Source: Actinostola sp. cb2023 (Eukaryota; Cnidaria; Anthozoa; Actiniaria; Actinostolidae). Taken from it: a stretch of DNA of 64,000 nt. Below, in pieces: positions 29,544 through 38,992 of the stretch. The notes below the pieces were generated by a model, which was not told the DNA's origin, searched no databases, and saw only the letters and a program-made list of their open reading frames with translations. Both the position numbers and the translations under genes were made by a program. Position 1 is the stretch's first letter; each line of letters begins with the position of its first letter. The stretch spans positions 309,337-373,336 of the forward strand of contig JAUJYZ010001505.1 in NCBI GenBank assembly GCA_033675265.1, given 5' to 3'.

Positions 29544-30365
29544 AGAATTCATTATGTAAAAGGCAGGACTATAGAGGACCCAATCAGAGTTATTGCTGAT
29601 CTTATGGAATATTTAAGGAAGGAAAATAATTCGGCGTTATTATTTGCCGCAGATTTTGAAAAGGCGTTTGACAGTATAGAGCATAATTTTATTTTCGCAG
29701 TATTAAAACATTTTGGCTTTGGTGATCAGTTGATTAAGTGGATTGGTGTTATGCTCAAAGACACAAAAAGCTGTGTCGTAAACAACGGAACAGCAACAGG
29801 TTTTTTCGGAATAAATAGAGGAACCAAACAGGGAGATCCAATATCGCCCTACCTCTTCATAATGGTAATCGAAATTATGGCAGTAATGATTCGTTCTGAC
29901 AATAAGATCCAAGGAGTTACGTTAAATTCAAATGAAGGAAAAAAATTGGCTGTTTTTGCGGATGATTCCACATTTTTTCTTAGAGACAACAACTCATTAA
30001 TCCATGTTTTAGATAACTTGGACCTTTTTCATAAATACTCATCTCTTCAAATAAATTTACAAAAATCGGAAATAGGTTGGATAGGGGTACAAAAAAACGC
30101 AGATAATCTAGGACACGGTGCCATAAAAACGGTGAATTTTCATGAAAAAGGAATCAAGATATTGGGCATTTACGTCTCGCACAATGACGATTATCTTCAA
30201 ATTCAAAATCTGGATCGGATTTTTGAAAATTTTAAGACGATCCTTTGCATCTGGAGAAGTAGAAGTCTTACAGCTTTTGGAAAGATTCAAGTGATTCGAT
30301 CTCTAGCTCTTCCTAAGCTTCTGTACGTTTGTTTCAAAAATATATGTTCCTACAACCTTTGTTAA
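29526..30365 (+). pseudogene. LINE reverse transcriptase fragment
   Basis: A 279-codon frame whose first ten codons derive from the flanking target site and whose remainder is RT palm sequence (AADFEKAFDS, QGDPISPYLF, FADDST, then SLQINLQKSEI). It lacks the RT fingers and the endonuclease because of 5' truncation. It is terminated by a frameshift at about 30340, and the rest of the ORF continues in other registers. Confidence 0.8.
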
Positions 30366-31907
30366 GAAAGTAAAAACAGAATTATTAAGGTTTTTTGGAA
30401 TGGAAAAAAAGCCAAAGTAAAATATAGAACCATAATTGGAGAATATGATCAGGGAGGTCTCAAATTGCCGGATTTTGAGAGTTTGATTATCACTCAACGG
30501 ATTAAATGGCCCAAAAATTTTTGGACGAAGGGGAAAATTATTGGAAGGTCATACCTCGTAAATACATAGAAGAAATAGGCGGTACATCATGTATCGATGA
30601 AAATTTTGACTGCAAAAAAAATCCCAAAAATATACCAAGGTTTTATGATGACGTTCTAAACGCTTGGGGATCGGTTAGTCAGTCGGTGATTAATGAGCCA
30701 GAGGATGTATTAAGACAACCCTTATGGAATAATTCTTACATACGTATTAAATATATAGACTCTCGTAACATTTTAAGAATGGTAGATAAGGGCTTTTTAA
30801 GGGTTCACCATATTTGGGAAAATAATTCAGGTTTTAACTGGGATTACGTTCAAGCAAAAGGAATGGAGAACAGGGATTTTTTGCTAATGGATGGGTATTA
30901 TACATGCCCTTCCACAAAAATGGATATCTATTCTGAAAGATAAGGAACTAAAAGTTTTTGATCTGCCAGGGGGGAAGTACATTCTCCTAGAAGGGAAACC
31001 TATAGGACTAGATAAAGTCAAGTCAAAACAAATCTATTCGAAATTGATAAGTAGGAAATTCATGGCCCCTACAGCACAAAAAAAGTTAAGTGAAAAACTT
31101 TCAAGCCCGGACATTGAGTGGAAGGAAGTCTATTCTCATATTTATAAAACTACTATAGATACTGGGTTGCGCTGGTTCCAGTATAAACTTTTAAATAACT
31201 GTCTCTATTTAAATAAGCAGTTGTACAAATTTAAACTTATACTCTCCAAGATGTTCCTTTTGTTTTATCTTCCTTGAATCTGTAGAACACTTCTTTGTTA
31301 ACTGTATAGAATCCAGGAATTTTTACCTTAGTATTAAGAACTGGTTGAGTAATTATGAGGTTATCTTGCCAGAACTAAACTTATCCAACATAATCCTCTG
31401 CTCAGGTAATAGTAGCTTAGTAAATTTCATAATACTACTTTATAAAGTCCATCTATATAAAGCAAGATCACAAGAAAAACGTCCTCATTTTAAAGTATTT
31501 CAGAACTCAATCAAACTATTTGAAAATATTGAATATAATATAGCAATAAGGAAATTTAAATTAGCTTCGCATCTTCAAAAATTTGAAAAATTTAAGAAAG
31601 CTATAGCCACAGACTGTTAACACTATACTATTTAGTATAGTATATCTTAAGTCTCTCTTCAATATAGCATGAACACTTGTAAATAGGTAGTAGATAAATG
31701 TCAATAGTACTATTATGCCTATCCTTTTTTTGTTTTTTTTTGTAACGTATATTTAATGTACTAGCGTAGCAAAGTAATCTAGTTATGAGGTAACTTATCA
31801 GTTTTGTTGTTATAAATTGCTTTACGTATGTGTAATTCTTTGTAAAACCATTGTAATTTGGAAAATAAATAAAAAATAAAAGAAAAAAAGAAAAAAAAAA
31901 AGAAAGA
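29556..31907 (+). mobile_element. 5'-truncated L1/Tx1-like LINE with target duplication
   Basis: The insertion is flanked by a perfect 12-bp duplication AGAATTCATTAT (29544-29555 and 31908-31919) and ends in an A-rich tail (about 31861-31907). It begins within the RT domain. RT landmarks: FAADFEKAFDSIEHNF, GTKQGDPISPYLF, LAVFADDSTFFL (the F/YxDD box reads FADD). Later pieces at 30506-30943, 30891-31277 and 31345-31620 lie in other frames, so it is dead. The motif style places it with L1/Tx1-type elements rather than CR1. Confidence 0.85.
30506..31620 (+). pseudogene. LINE RT C-terminal region, frameshifted pieces
   Basis: Three overlapping open pieces (30506-30943, 30891-31277, 31345-31620) in different frames read like the C-terminal part of an L1/Tx1-type ORF2 (for example KVIPRKYIEEIGG, ILPELNLSNIILCSG). 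At least two frameshifts and further stops separate them. No independent gene is implied. Confidence 0.6.
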
Positions 31908-31919
31908 AGAATTCATTAT

Positions 31920-32583
31920 CTACTCGTTCTATGGTTTTGGTTCTATTGTTTTACTCTAATAGTATTGAACCAATTGGACTAGATCTTCTGAAGAGCTGCG
32001 ACCTTATCCAGTTTCCGAAGTGAAATCATGTTCAATTGTTGTTGATGTTGTACAAATGTACAATGAATTTTAAAATGGATCTCTTACGCTGTAACGCAGG
32101 CTTCGAAAGTAAAGCCCAACCCTTTTTGAAATCCTTCGTCTGAATGAGTAATAAATTTGCATTTATTTTCAGACGACTTCGATATAGAGTATAATATATA
32201 ATAATATAATATAATAATAATATAATATAATATAATATATAATAGTATAATATATTTTTTCAAACCAATAACTGACTTGGTCAAGTATAACATAAGGGGG
32301 TCTTAAAAGGGTTAAAGATTGCTTGATTAATAGGCTTAGTACTGTAAGTTAAGGGAAATACTCGTTAGATATTTGGGGCCACTACTTTCAGGTCCTGATT
32401 AGAAACTAATATAAGAAACTCATCAACATTAGAAGCTTTCAATAGAACAGTTGGAAAACTAGAACTAGGACATTTGATTAGCAATGATGGTAACTGTATT
32501 TAATGTAAATCTTAAGTATTTTGAATTAAGTAATTAGCTATATTTTTCGATATTTTAATATATTTTTTAGATTACACTCGTTC
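31920..32583. other. Non-coding AT-rich stretch
   Basis: No gene. A (TAATA)n/(TATAA)n microsatellite occupies about 32190-32255. Confidence 0.5.
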
Positions 32584-32783
32584 TCAGTAACACGCGCCCA
32601 AAGCTATGATTTGTCTCGACGACAAAGTTGACTTTTGGTGGACGTCAATCAAACAGTTTCCATGACAATCACAGCACATTGCCATGTGCATATATCCATT
32701 TGACGTAAAATAAAGTTCCCGATTGTCCTCAATCACCCGGCGAATGAGTCGAATTTCGGTTGCTAAATGAGGAACAATCAAAG
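32584..32783 (-). CDS. Putative exon 2 of a small secreted protein
   Basis: The minus-strand frame is open from a strong 3' splice site (TTTATCTGTCTACATGCAG, AG at 32784-32785) to a stop at the left end, about 66 codons. It starts ALIVPHLATEIRLIRRVIED and includes CCDCHGNC, a Cys cluster that could form disulfides. Splicing in phase 1 to the exon at 33438-33498 would give a signal peptide plus a mature chain of about 67 residues. An alternative is a single-exon reading from ATG 32832 with its own hydrophobic leader. I do not recognise a family. Confidence 0.35.
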
Positions 32784-33353
32784 CTGCATGTAGACAGATA
32801 AACAGAAGCAGTTCACATTTAGAAAATGGCATTTTCTTTACCTGTAATCGTTCGTGCCTTGGACTTTCTCCGCGGAGGATCTTTTACGTCGGCTGTGTAG
32901 TGTGTTTTCGTACATTCGAATTACTTTTTTTACGAATGTTTCGCTCACGCAAAGTATAGCAATACCTTTTGTAGACATGCCTTGCTTTAACATTATAACT
33001 CGCCATCGAAACGAATTCGAAAAAGGCTTGAAACTCCCGCTTGAATTACTGACTACTCCGGGAAGATGTGCTGTGATAGACCAAATCGGCTAACGCACTG
33101 TTTACATTCTTTGACCCATTGCAAACCTTTTGGGAATACGATTCTTTCTCTGTTGTATTTCGATTTCAGTAGAACATTGACATGATAATGAAATGGAAAT
33201 GTTTGGAACAAAAAGCTCTTATTCCCAAAGGTTTTGAATTAGGTTACAGAGTGTAAAGAACTATAAACATTGCGTTAGCCGATTCTGTCTATTGTCGTGA
33301 AAACTGTTTGATTGACGTCCACCAAAAGTCAACTTTGTCGTCGAGACAAATCT
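32608..33353. repeat. Inverted duplication of the putative exon 2
   Basis: About 60 bp at 32608-32668, the last coding part of putative exon 2 (around GACTTTTGGTGGACGTCAAT), are repeated in inverted orientation at 33293-33353 inside the proposed intron. A second, weaker inverted pair lies between them (CGGCTAACGCACTG near 33088 and CATTGCGTTAGCCG near 33268). The transcript could fold on itself. Confidence 0.75.
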
Positions 33354-33437
33354 ATTCAGTCAGGTTTCGATGGTTGTTTGCGGTTTCAAAGAATGACAAA
33401 GGTCAGGGGAAGTTTTGCCCTGCAAAGGCGTACTCAC

Positions 33438-33498
33438 CTGAGATGCAGCCATTGATGAACAAACTGAAGGACACCAGCATAGAAAGCAGTATGGTCAT
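33438..33498 (-). CDS. Putative signal-peptide exon 1 of a small secreted protein
   Basis: The minus strand reads ATG then MTILLSMLVSFSLFINGCIS, a typical signal peptide, and runs straight into a consensus splice donor (CAG|GTGAGT, donor at 33432-33437). The exon ends in phase 1, the usual phase for signal-peptide exons, and matches the phase of the acceptor at 32784-32785. No transcript evidence is available here. Confidence 0.4.
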
Positions 33499-33526
33499 CT
33501 TGGAGTTGAGAACAGGAGAGAAATAA

Positions 33527-33888
33527 ACTTCTAACCAACGTTTATTCGTGATAGCAATCCATCTACTGTTGGATTATTTTTTTTCGGTTCTTCTTTCATA
33601 AGTAAGAGATAGGAATTTCGTTTGTCATTCAGGGCGAACAAACGTTTTTAATACGTACTGATTCTGTGATAGCTCGAAACTATACTTTCAATTCATCACT
33701 GAGCTCTCTAGTTTCACTTTTCTATAAGAGGATTTTCAATTCTTTTGTCCATGTTCTGGGCGTTACGTGACTTGTTGAGTTTCCATTTATTTGTGTACGT
33801 ATGTCCAGTTTTAATTAGCCTGAAGTTTTTTAATGCTGTGTGTTAAGGATAGTGTATTCTAACACCTTCACGCCCTTTCAATTGTATA
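33527..33888. other. Non-coding stretch before the 2A-OTU remnant
   Basis: No supported gene. A 31-codon hydrophobic frame beginning ATG near 33753 (MFWALRDLLSFHLFVYVCPV) precedes the 2A-like sequence but in another register. Confidence 0.35.
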
Positions 33889-34113
33889 TAGCTTATACAG
33901 CATCAGAGGTATTGTGTTTCAAGGAGAAAGTTACTGATTTCAGGTGACATTGAAGTAAACCCAGGCCCAGATTCCAATGCAAATAATACAGTGTCAAGAA
34001 TTCCCCCAATGGTGTTATTACAGTCTAGATTAACCGATCAAGGTTTAACATCATTAGATGTTGGCGGTGCAGGTGATTGTTTGTTTTAGAACAGTATCAC
34101 ATCAATTATATGG
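33889..34113 (+). pseudogene. 2A-like peptide followed by OTU-domain start (5' part of a broken gene)
   Basis: In one open frame the sequence gives KLLISGDIEVNPGP, ending at 33969. It fits the 2A ribosome-skipping consensus (D-V/I-E-x-N-P-G-P) with the usual upstream Leu residues. About 35 residues later comes GGAGDCLF (34066-34086), the catalytic-Cys motif of OTU cysteine proteases. A T4 run directly after it brings a TAG (34087-34089); in the next register OTU-like sequence goes on to 34113, where the BEL/Pao element interrupts it. TTACTGATTTCAG at the front of the 2A also looks like a 3' splice site. 2A-like peptides are known in invertebrate non-LTR elements. This is probably such a relic. 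Confidence 0.65.
34109..34113. repeat. Target-site duplication of BEL/Pao element 1 (left)
   Basis: TATGG here and at 41639-41643 flank the two LTRs exactly; 5 bp is the usual BEL/Pao duplication. Confidence 0.9.
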
Positions 34114-34441
34114 TGTAGGTGCATGAGGCGTTCTTTGGGATATACTATAACTTGAATACTCGCTCTTTCTGATGTATACATTCTTTGTGTTCTTTTAATA
34201 CATGTTATCGGTCGCGAAGCGGTTTACAAACTGTAATGGTAAATATAAGATGACATTCACTAAACGTTTGAAGCATCTGAAAATAGAAAGGACTTACATT
34301 ATATTCTCCTGGCTTACGTCCTACATTCCTTAAACCTCGACTCAACTGTCTTCAACCATGGCCGACTCTCTCGTGCTCTCTCGTGCTCTAACCTAGGCCC
34401 TCTCGGCCGGATCATGCCCAGGCCTGTCTGCGGCAGTAACA
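34114..34441 (-). repeat. BEL/Pao element 1, 3' LTR
   Basis: 328 bp, apparently identical to 41311-41638, with terminal TG...CA on both strands. Confidence 0.93.
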
Positions 34442-34474
34442 TTCCCGGTCCCTAAACCTGACAATGGTTTACCC

Positions 34475-37400
34475 TTAAAATAAACTACTATAACCTTTAA
34501 ACTCAACAATGTCTATAATGTATATTGTTCTTCCTTTGCCAATTAACACCACAAGTTTGTTGGCTGGGCGTCTTAACTCGGTCTTCTGGGTCCTCACGAC
34601 TGCAGATCGGACTAAGCCTTGTGCGTCTGGTTCAACTTGTACGATGACTCCCATTGACCACGAGTTGCGCGAAGCATTCTCATCCTTGATTATCACGACG
34701 TCTCCGACTGTCAAGTTACGTCCAGGGTTTTGCCATTTGTGACGTTGTTGCAGCGTTACCAAGTACTCCTTTTTCCATCGTGTCCAGAAGAGGTTTGTCA
34801 AATATTGCACTCTCCTCCATCTGCGTTTCATGTAGACATCACCTTTCTGGAAGTTCCCAGGGGGAGGTACGATAACAGCTGACTTTGTCGTCAAGAGGTG
34901 ACTTGGGGTTAATGGTTCTAAGTCGTCGATGTCGTTAGAGATGAAGGTTAGTGGTCTGGAGTTAATGACAGCTTCTACTTCACACATTAAGGTACGCAGG
35001 GACTCGTCGTCAAGGCGATTCCCATGCTCCTGCAGAAGACCAGCGAGCACCTTCCTTGTGGTTTGGATTTGCCTTTCCCATACGCCACCCATGTGGCTCG
35101 CGGCAGGTGGATTAAATATCCAGTCGATCTCTTGCTTGCGTAGTTTGTCTCTTATCTGACCATGGTCCATCTCTTTTATGGCTTGACGGAGTTCAGCCTG
35201 AGCACCAACAAAGTTGGTCCCGTTGTCGCTTCTGATCGTCCGCACTGGACCACGGCGAGCAATGAACCTCCTGAGTGCTTGTATGAAGGAGTCAGTCTCA
35301 AGGGAGTTTGCGATCTCGATATGGACTGCTCTACTCGCCAAGCAGGTGAAAAGGGCACCATAACGCTTTACTTCCTTTCGACCGGTCTTGATGATGTATG
35401 GTCCGAAGTAGTCCACACCGGTAAACGTAAACGGTGGGGCTGGTGTGACTCGTTCCTTTGGTAAATCGGCCATCTTCTGTTGATTTGGCTTGCCACGACT
35501 TCGTCGACAAATTACGCACTTTGAAAGTACGTGGCGCACAGCAGCGTTAGCACTGATGATCCAGTACCTCTCTCGTAGTCTAGAAAGGACGTGACCACGA
35601 CCGGTGTGACCCAGGATCTTGTGAGCCTCTTTGATGATGAGTGCAGTCACGTGGTTCTCTCTGGGTAAGATGATTGGGTGCACGCTGTGTGGAGGCAGGT
35701 TCGCTCTGCTCAGCCGGCCTCCAACGCGTAGCGTTCCCTGGTCTAGATACGGATCCAGGCAGTAGATAGAGCTGGTTTTCTTGATTTCTGTTTTGATCAT
35801 CTTTCGTTTCGTTCTGTCGTGCAATTCTTCCACTTCGTTGATTCGGTCCAGGACTTGTATTTCACGGCCATACGCCTGTGATTGGACATATTGAACAATG
35901 GCAAGTTCAGCTTCTTGGAGGTCTTGAACTGTGAGTTGCGAGGATTGGTCATCGGTGGCAGTTTGGAGTTTCGTTTCTTCGCTAGCGTTGGTTGCGACCT
36001 TGATCCTTTTCTGTGCTCGTTCTCGCAGAATCTTTCGTACTCGTAGGAAAACGGCCACAGCTTTCTTTAAACGATACCAATCTGAGTAGTGCCTTATTAG
36101 TTTGTCCACTGAAGCAGCTGAATGGTCAACTAAGGTAGCGTGACTAGATGCTGCGCATGTGGCTCCTTTAACCTCTGGGTCGTCCTTTTCCACTTCACCC
36201 ATGCTGAACGGTTGCTCAGGCCATTCGTGCTCTGTCAACAATAGAAACTTTGGTCCGTTGAGCCATCGTTTGTTGTCAAGAAGAGACTGGGCGCCCAATC
36301 CGCGTGACGCGTCGTCGGCAGGGTTTTCCTTTGTGTCAACATACCTCCATTGACCGACGTCTGTCAAATCTCGAATTGTTTGGACACGGTTCGAGACGAA
36401 GACCTTGAATCTTGTTTGTTGATTTGCAATATAGCGGAGTACCGTGGTAGAATCTGTGTGGTACGTGAAACTTGGGTTTTCGTCTAACTCCGACTTCAGC
36501 AAATGTCCCATACGGGTAGATACTGTGGCTGCAGTAAGCTCTAGGCGTGGTATCGTCATGGTCTTGATCGGCGCCAGACGAGCCTTTCCCATCAGAAATG
36601 CGCAGTGAGTGCGGTTTTCATTATCGCACTGGCGCAAGTAGGCGACGGCTCCGTATCCGGTTGAACTGGCATCTGAAAAGACATGTACTTGCTGGGAGAT
36701 GATCTCTCCAAACTCTGAGGGTGTGAGGCAGCGGTTGAGAATTAGTTGCTCCAACAAAGGGAGTTCTCTTTGCCACTTGTCCCATCTTACTAGGTAGTGT
36801 TCAGGTATTTCAGCATCCCAACCGACAGCCTTTTCACAGCAAAGTTCTTGAAGCAGTTTCTTTGCCACCAATGTGAATGGTGACAAGATACCGAGGGGGT
36901 CATAGATCGACGATACTGTGGATAAGATACCTCTTCTCGTTAATGACTTATTGCTGACTGTTATGCGGAATTTGAACTGGAATATGTCTGTCTCCACGCA
37001 CCATTGTACCCCCAACGCGCGCTCTATTGGCAAATCATCGCACTCTAAATCCAGAGACTTTACTTCTTTAGAGCGGTGTTCCAGTGGGATTGATTCCAGG
37101 ACGTCACGGTCGTTACAGATGAACTTGGTGAGGTTGAAGCCTCCTTGTGCACAAGCTTGACGAATGTCATTTACAAGTTCAATAGCTGTTGCTTTGGTTT
37201 TGACTGATCGTAGACAGTCATCTACATAAAAATTCCTCTTTATTGTATCTGTGACTTCAGAGTCGTACTCCGATTCGTTATCGTCGCATATCTTCCTTAG
37301 TGCATAGTTAGCAGAACTTGGTGACGAGACCGCCCCAAAGAGATGGACAGTCATTTGATATTCTTGCAACTCTGCATCTAAGTTACCATCTGGCCACCAA

Positions 37401-38992
37401 AGGAATCTAAGGAAGTCGTACTGGTTCTCTGGTATGCGCACTTGATGAAACATAGCCTCTATATCGGCCATGAAGGCGATGGGGTTTTGCCTGAAACGAG
37501 TGAGAACACCCACCAATGAATTGGTGAGGTTCGGCCCTTGTATCAGTTTGTCGTTTAGTGACACTCCGTTGTGCTTTGCACTACAGTCAAACACTACCCG
37601 GATTTTATTGGGTTTTTGGGGGTGGTACACGCCATGATGTGGCAGGTACCACACCTTGCCTGGCTTTGCATCAGTTGACTCTTTGGGTACCTTTCTTGTG
37701 TATCCCTTTGCGATAGTGGTGTTAATGAAGTTGGTATAGTCTCGATGGTACTCATCATTGCGTAACATCTTCTTCCTCTGCCAGCCAGCTCGTTTCTCCG
37801 CTTGTACTCGGTTATTGGGCATGACTACGTTAGGGTCTCTGAAGGGCAATGGAAGCTCATAGTGTCCATCGACGCGACGAGTGCCTTGATCGGCGATGCT
37901 CAGGAACTCTTTATCTTCCTGTGATAAACTGCTATCGTCGGATGTCGAGGAGTGGTCGTTGAAGTCGAGCTCGAACATAGTCATAACTGACTGCGGGGTT
38001 ATGACCTCTTTGATAGACTCTAGTTCTTGAACTGTTATTCTGTGACTAGTGGCGTTGCAACCCTGTGATGTAGCTTGTGGTTGTATGTGTAGTGGTCCAC
38101 TAACCGTCCACCCATGTCTTAGACGCATTGCAAAGGGTCCTTTACCTCCGCTGGGAAGTACTTCCAATGGCTCAAGCGCGAGGGGGCAGTTACTACCGAT
38201 GAGCACACCCACGTCAACGTCTGGTATAAGCTCAGGGATCTTCTTGGAGATGGTGCGAAGGTTGTCAAATTTGCTTACCACTTTGGGAGTGGGTATCTGT
38301 TCCTGACTGACAGGTATTTCATGACGTGTGTAGCAACGAGCTACTTCTACAGGATTATCATTGTTCAAGTCTGTGATGATTAATCCTTCTACAATAGAGC
38401 TTTCTACAGAACTTTGGCCATGCATGGTTCCCAGCTGCAGGGTAGTCTTTATTCCTTCGACTGCTAACTGTTCCTTCAGGCCTTCAGTTATAAAACAGCC
38501 TGAACTTCCGTTATCATAGAGGGCGTACGTCGTGACAGTATCAGTCCCATTCTTGATCTTGACCTTAACTGGTAGGATGGCGTGTAATATGACGTTGTTG
38601 TTCGTCTTTCGTGCACAACGCGAATCTTTATCGACGTCTGTACACGCACTGCTTACACTCGTTGAAGCGACTTGCTTGTTGTCTTTCGCTTGACCCATTA
38701 CGTTGAAGTTGTCTATATGTAGCGCTGTAGGGTGTGACTTGTTACACTTTTTACACAGTCTCCTGTTGGTGCATCCCTTGGATCGGTGATTAGATCCATA
38801 GCAAGCAAAACAAAGACCCTTCTGAGTGATGAACCCTTTCTTTTCTTCGAGAGATTTCTTTGTAAATTCTTTACATTCCTCCAAGTCATGTGACCTTTCA
38901 CAGAGAGGACACGGTCGTACGCTTGTTGCTCTCCTTGGTTGCTGTGCTGACCCGGCCCCGTCAAGGGGTTTTCCAATATGGGGATGGTTCAT
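34475..38992 (-). CDS. pol: BEL/Pao element 1 Pol polyprotein
   Basis: An intact frame of 1,505 codons. In order: CCHC-type zinc knuckles about 26-95 (CPLCERSHDLEEC, LCFACYGSNHRSKGC); aspartic protease (DUF1758) with ALYDNGSSGCF near 160; reverse transcriptase with FMADIEAMFHQV near 510 and the YVDD box near 592; RNase H with VHVFSDASSTGYGAV near 774 and the HTDSTTV block; zinc-binding integrase N-domain near 1127-1165; rve core with VDYFGP near 1197, RSDNGTNFVG near 1257 and HMGGVWERQIQ near 1302; DUF5641-type C-terminal domain. The start codon overlaps the gag stop as ATGA, so expression may use reinitiation or -1 frameshifting; most BEL/Pao elements have a single gag-pol frame. All catalytic motifs look intact. 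Confidence 0.93.
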   Translation of the reverse strand: MNHPHIGKPLDGAGSAQQPRRATSVRPCPLCERSHDLEECKEFTKKSLEEKKGFITQKGLCFACYGSNHRSKGCTNRRLCKKCNKSHPTALHIDNFNVMGQAKDNKQVASTSVSSACTDVDKDSRCARKTNNNVILHAILPVKVKIKNGTDTVTTYALYDNGSSGCFITEGLKEQLAVEGIKTTLQLGTMHGQSSVESSIVEGLIITDLNNDNPVEVARCYTRHEIPVSQEQIPTPKVVSKFDNLRTISKKIPELIPDVDVGVLIGSNCPLALEPLEVLPSGGKGPFAMRLRHGWTVSGPLHIQPQATSQGCNATSHRITVQELESIKEVITPQSVMTMFELDFNDHSSTSDDSSLSQEDKEFLSIADQGTRRVDGHYELPLPFRDPNVVMPNNRVQAEKRAGWQRKKMLRNDEYHRDYTNFINTTIAKGYTRKVPKESTDAKPGKVWYLPHHGVYHPQKPNKIRVVFDCSAKHNGVSLNDKLIQGPNLTNSLVGVLTRFRQNPIAFMADIEAMFHQVRIPENQYDFLRFLWWPDGNLDAELQEYQMTVHLFGAVSSPSSANYALRKICDDNESEYDSEVTDTIKRNFYVDDCLRSVKTKATAIELVNDIRQACAQGGFNLTKFICNDRDVLESIPLEHRSKEVKSLDLECDDLPIERALGVQWCVETDIFQFKFRITVSNKSLTRRGILSTVSSIYDPLGILSPFTLVAKKLLQELCCEKAVGWDAEIPEHYLVRWDKWQRELPLLEQLILNRCLTPSEFGEIISQQVHVFSDASSTGYGAVAYLRQCDNENRTHCAFLMGKARLAPIKTMTIPRLELTAATVSTRMGHLLKSELDENPSFTYHTDSTTVLRYIANQQTRFKVFVSNRVQTIRDLTDVGQWRYVDTKENPADDASRGLGAQSLLDNKRWLNGPKFLLLTEHEWPEQPFSMGEVEKDDPEVKGATCAASSHATLVDHSAASVDKLIRHYSDWYRLKKAVAVFLRVRKILRERAQKRIKVATNASEETKLQTATDDQSSQLTVQDLQEAELAIVQYVQSQAYGREIQVLDRINEVEELHDRTKRKMIKTEIKKTSSIYCLDPYLDQGTLRVGGRLSRANLPPHSVHPIILPRENHVTALIIKEAHKILGHTGRGHVLSRLRERYWIISANAAVRHVLSKCVICRRSRGKPNQQKMADLPKERVTPAPPFTFTGVDYFGPYIIKTGRKEVKRYGALFTCLASRAVHIEIANSLETDSFIQALRRFIARRGPVRTIRSDNGTNFVGAQAELRQAIKEMDHGQIRDKLRKQEIDWIFNPPAASHMGGVWERQIQTTRKVLAGLLQEHGNRLDDESLRTLMCEVEAVINSRPLTFISNDIDDLEPLTPSHLLTTKSAVIVPPPGNFQKGDVYMKRRWRRVQYLTNLFWTRWKKEYLVTLQQRHKWQNPGRNLTVGDVVIIKDENASRNSWSMGVIVQVEPDAQGLVRSAVVRTQKTELRRPANKLVVLIGKGRTIYIIDIVEFKGYSSLF

